Assembly: GCA_013820865.1 (NCBI GenBank)
Contig: JACDHU010000116.1
Span: 1-6,148, forward strand
Direction: 5' to 3'
Length of the DNA stretch: 6,148 nt
Source: Chloroflexota bacterium
GTDB taxonomy: Bacteria > Chloroflexota > Limnocylindria > QHBO01
In this document: positions 5,440 through 6,148 of the stretch, in pieces
How the letters are laid out: every line of letters begins with the position of its first letter
Numbering within the stretch: the stretch's first letter is position 1
The notes under the pieces: model-generated
Databases searched by the model: none
The model's input: only the letters and a program-made list of their open reading frames with translations
Told to the model about the DNA's origin: nothing
Position numbers and translations under genes: made by a program

Positions 5440-5825
5440 CCGGCCCGCGGCGGGTATCGCGGCGCGTCTTCCTTGGTCGCGTCGCCGTGCTCGGTGGCGT
5501 GCTCAGCGTTCCCTCGATCGGCTTGCTGCTCACCGGAGGACGCGGAGACGGAACGCGCCACCTCCTCGCGCACATCAGGTCAATCGCCAGCGCGAGGCGG
5601 CTCGGGAGGCTCTATCTCGGCCAGACGCCGTCCGAGGCTTCGGTTGGCGTGATCGGCGCGATCCTGTGCGGAGCGACCCGCCGCCACGGCGACGCATGCC
5701 TGGGGCGGGTGCGCCAGCAGATCGCTCGGGACTTCCGTGCCGGGGACGTCGTCACGATCGACGGCTGGCTCATCAGCCGTACGGAGGCGCGCCTCTTCGC
5801 CCTGGCCGCCCTCGCTAGCTCCTGA
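5436..5825 (+). CDS. Small Tat-signal protein, probable partner subunit of the GMC oxidoreductase
   Basis: A 129-residue protein starting at a GTG that overlaps the GMC stop (GTGA). GGGGA lies 6 nt upstream, so translation is probably coupled. Residues 8-14 read S-R-R-V-F-L-G, a twin-arginine motif, followed by a hydrophobic stretch (about 16-35, VAVLGGVLSVPSIGLLLTGG). No clear Ala-x-Ala cleavage site is seen, so it may stay as a membrane anchor. The mature part contains two Cys (GAILCG and DACLGR) and ends with DGWLISRTEARLFALAAL, a tail I associate with small subunits next to GMC flavoproteins. Gluconate 2-dehydrogenase subunit 3 and sorbitol/fructose dehydrogenase small subunits are analogous but usually longer. 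The inferred role is to carry the folded, FAD-loaded large subunit across the membrane by the Tat pathway and to help hold it there. No cytochrome c subunit is in the window. Confidence 0.75.
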   Translation: MTGPRRVSRRVFLGRVAVLGGVLSVPSIGLLLTGGRGDGTRHLLAHIRSIASARRLGRLYLGQTPSEASVGVIGAILCGATRRHGDACLGRVRQQIARDFRAGDVVTIDGWLISRTEARLFALAALASS

Positions 5826-5843
5826 CCCCCGACGTCAGGGGCT
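5817..5843. terminator. Hairpin spanning both stop codons of convergent genes
   Basis: AGCTCCTGAC (5817-5826) pairs with GTCAGGGGCT (5834-5843) over 10 positions, with one G-T wobble and a 7-nt loop. It contains the TGA of the small Tat protein and the TGA of the facing DNRLRE gene, with 9 bp between the two genes. There is no T-tract on either side, so it may act as a bidirectional end or a stability element and not as a classical intrinsic terminator. Confidence 0.45.
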
Positions 5844-6148
5844 CTGCACCACCAGCTGAGAAGCGTTCAATCCCTCCCGGCTGTCGAACTTCGTGCTATT
5901 GGTGCCGCCGTTCAGCACGGCCACGCTGTAGGTTCCACCGGACGGCAGCTTCGAGGCATCCAGCGGGATGTCGATCCAGCCGGTGCTTGATGGCACGAAG
6001 GTGGCGAGCTCGGGCGCGCCGGTCACGCTGGGTGCCGTGTTCCAGGTGATGCCGCTCTCGGTCCAGGAGTTGCCCACCAGCAGGACGCGGCCGACGTTTG
6101 GGCTGACGTCGCTGATGAACAGCCGCAGGGCGGCCGATGCCGGTGTCC
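5835..6148 (-). CDS. DNRLRE (CBM96-like) domain protein, C-terminal end, rest outside window
   Basis: The minus-strand frame is open to the window edge (codons from 6146), so the GTG at 6077 is internal. The visible 103 residues match the end of a DNRLRE beta-sandwich domain: LRLFISD, then NSWTESGITWNTAP, then GWIDIPLD, GTYSVAVLNG, KFDSREGLNASQLVV and a stop. These domains are found in large secreted or surface proteins and bind or pack against carbohydrate. The enzyme or adhesin part, if any, would lie beyond base 6148. The domain sits at the extreme C-terminus with only two or three residues after it. It faces the GMC/Tat operon tail to tail, so it is not in the same transcript. A link to its oxidoreductase neighbours is possible but unproven. 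Confidence 0.88.
   Translation of the reverse strand, partial: TPASAALRLFISDVSPNVGRVLLVGNSWTESGITWNTAPSVTGAPELATFVPSSTGWIDIPLDASKLPSGGTYSVAVLNGGTNSTKFDSREGLNASQLVVQSP

Noticed and set aside
1..6148. CRISPR array, transposase or phage genes
   Set aside because: No spaced repeat series, transposase motif or phage protein was seen anywhere in the window.

Overview
The window looks like a piece of chromosome from a high-GC bacterium. Chloroflexota is the most likely phylum. The clearest hint is the cysteinyl-tRNA synthetase variant (NITDVGHMRGDD, LNILPAD and FPGWHIECSAMS blocks), and the FabF and Nudix wording fits. This taxonomic call is pattern recognition, not a search result, and a high-GC actinobacterium is not excluded. 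Start codons are often GTG or TTG, codon third positions are strongly G/C, and genes are closely packed.

Left part (1-1858): the 3' two thirds of a fabF-type beta-ketoacyl-ACP synthase II gene, then a small four-helix membrane protein of unknown function (742-1245). A zinc-ribbon Nudix hydrolase lies on the minus strand (1221-1820). The last two genes converge and overlap tail to tail by 25 bp. A 38-bp gap separates the Nudix gene from a divergent cysS.

Middle (1859-3085): the cysS gene carries a one-base frameshift near 2648. Even after repair it stops right after the KMSKS region, without its C-terminal helical/anticodon domain. It is a pseudogene, or the window contains a sequencing or assembly error. 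Next comes about 274 bp without a convincing gene, of visibly lower GC, holding one doubtful 55-codon ORF, a perfect 8-bp hairpin and a 22-bp-spaced repeat.

Right part (3086-6148): an RDD-family membrane protein on the minus strand is divergent from a two-gene operon on the plus strand. The operon has a GMC-family FAD oxidoreductase without a signal peptide, overlapping by 4 bp (GTGA) a small protein with a twin-arginine signal. This is the layout expected of a flavoprotein dehydrogenase exported by hitchhiking on its Tat-targeted small subunit. The GMC protein keeps the catalytic His but has Thr where the family usually has Asn in the C-terminal NP motif. The operon converges on the 3' end of a secreted-type DNRLRE (CBM96-like) domain protein, with a hairpin spanning both stop codons. 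A role in extracytoplasmic oxidation of a sugar or alcohol is an inference from gene families and layout only; the substrate cannot be read from the sequence.
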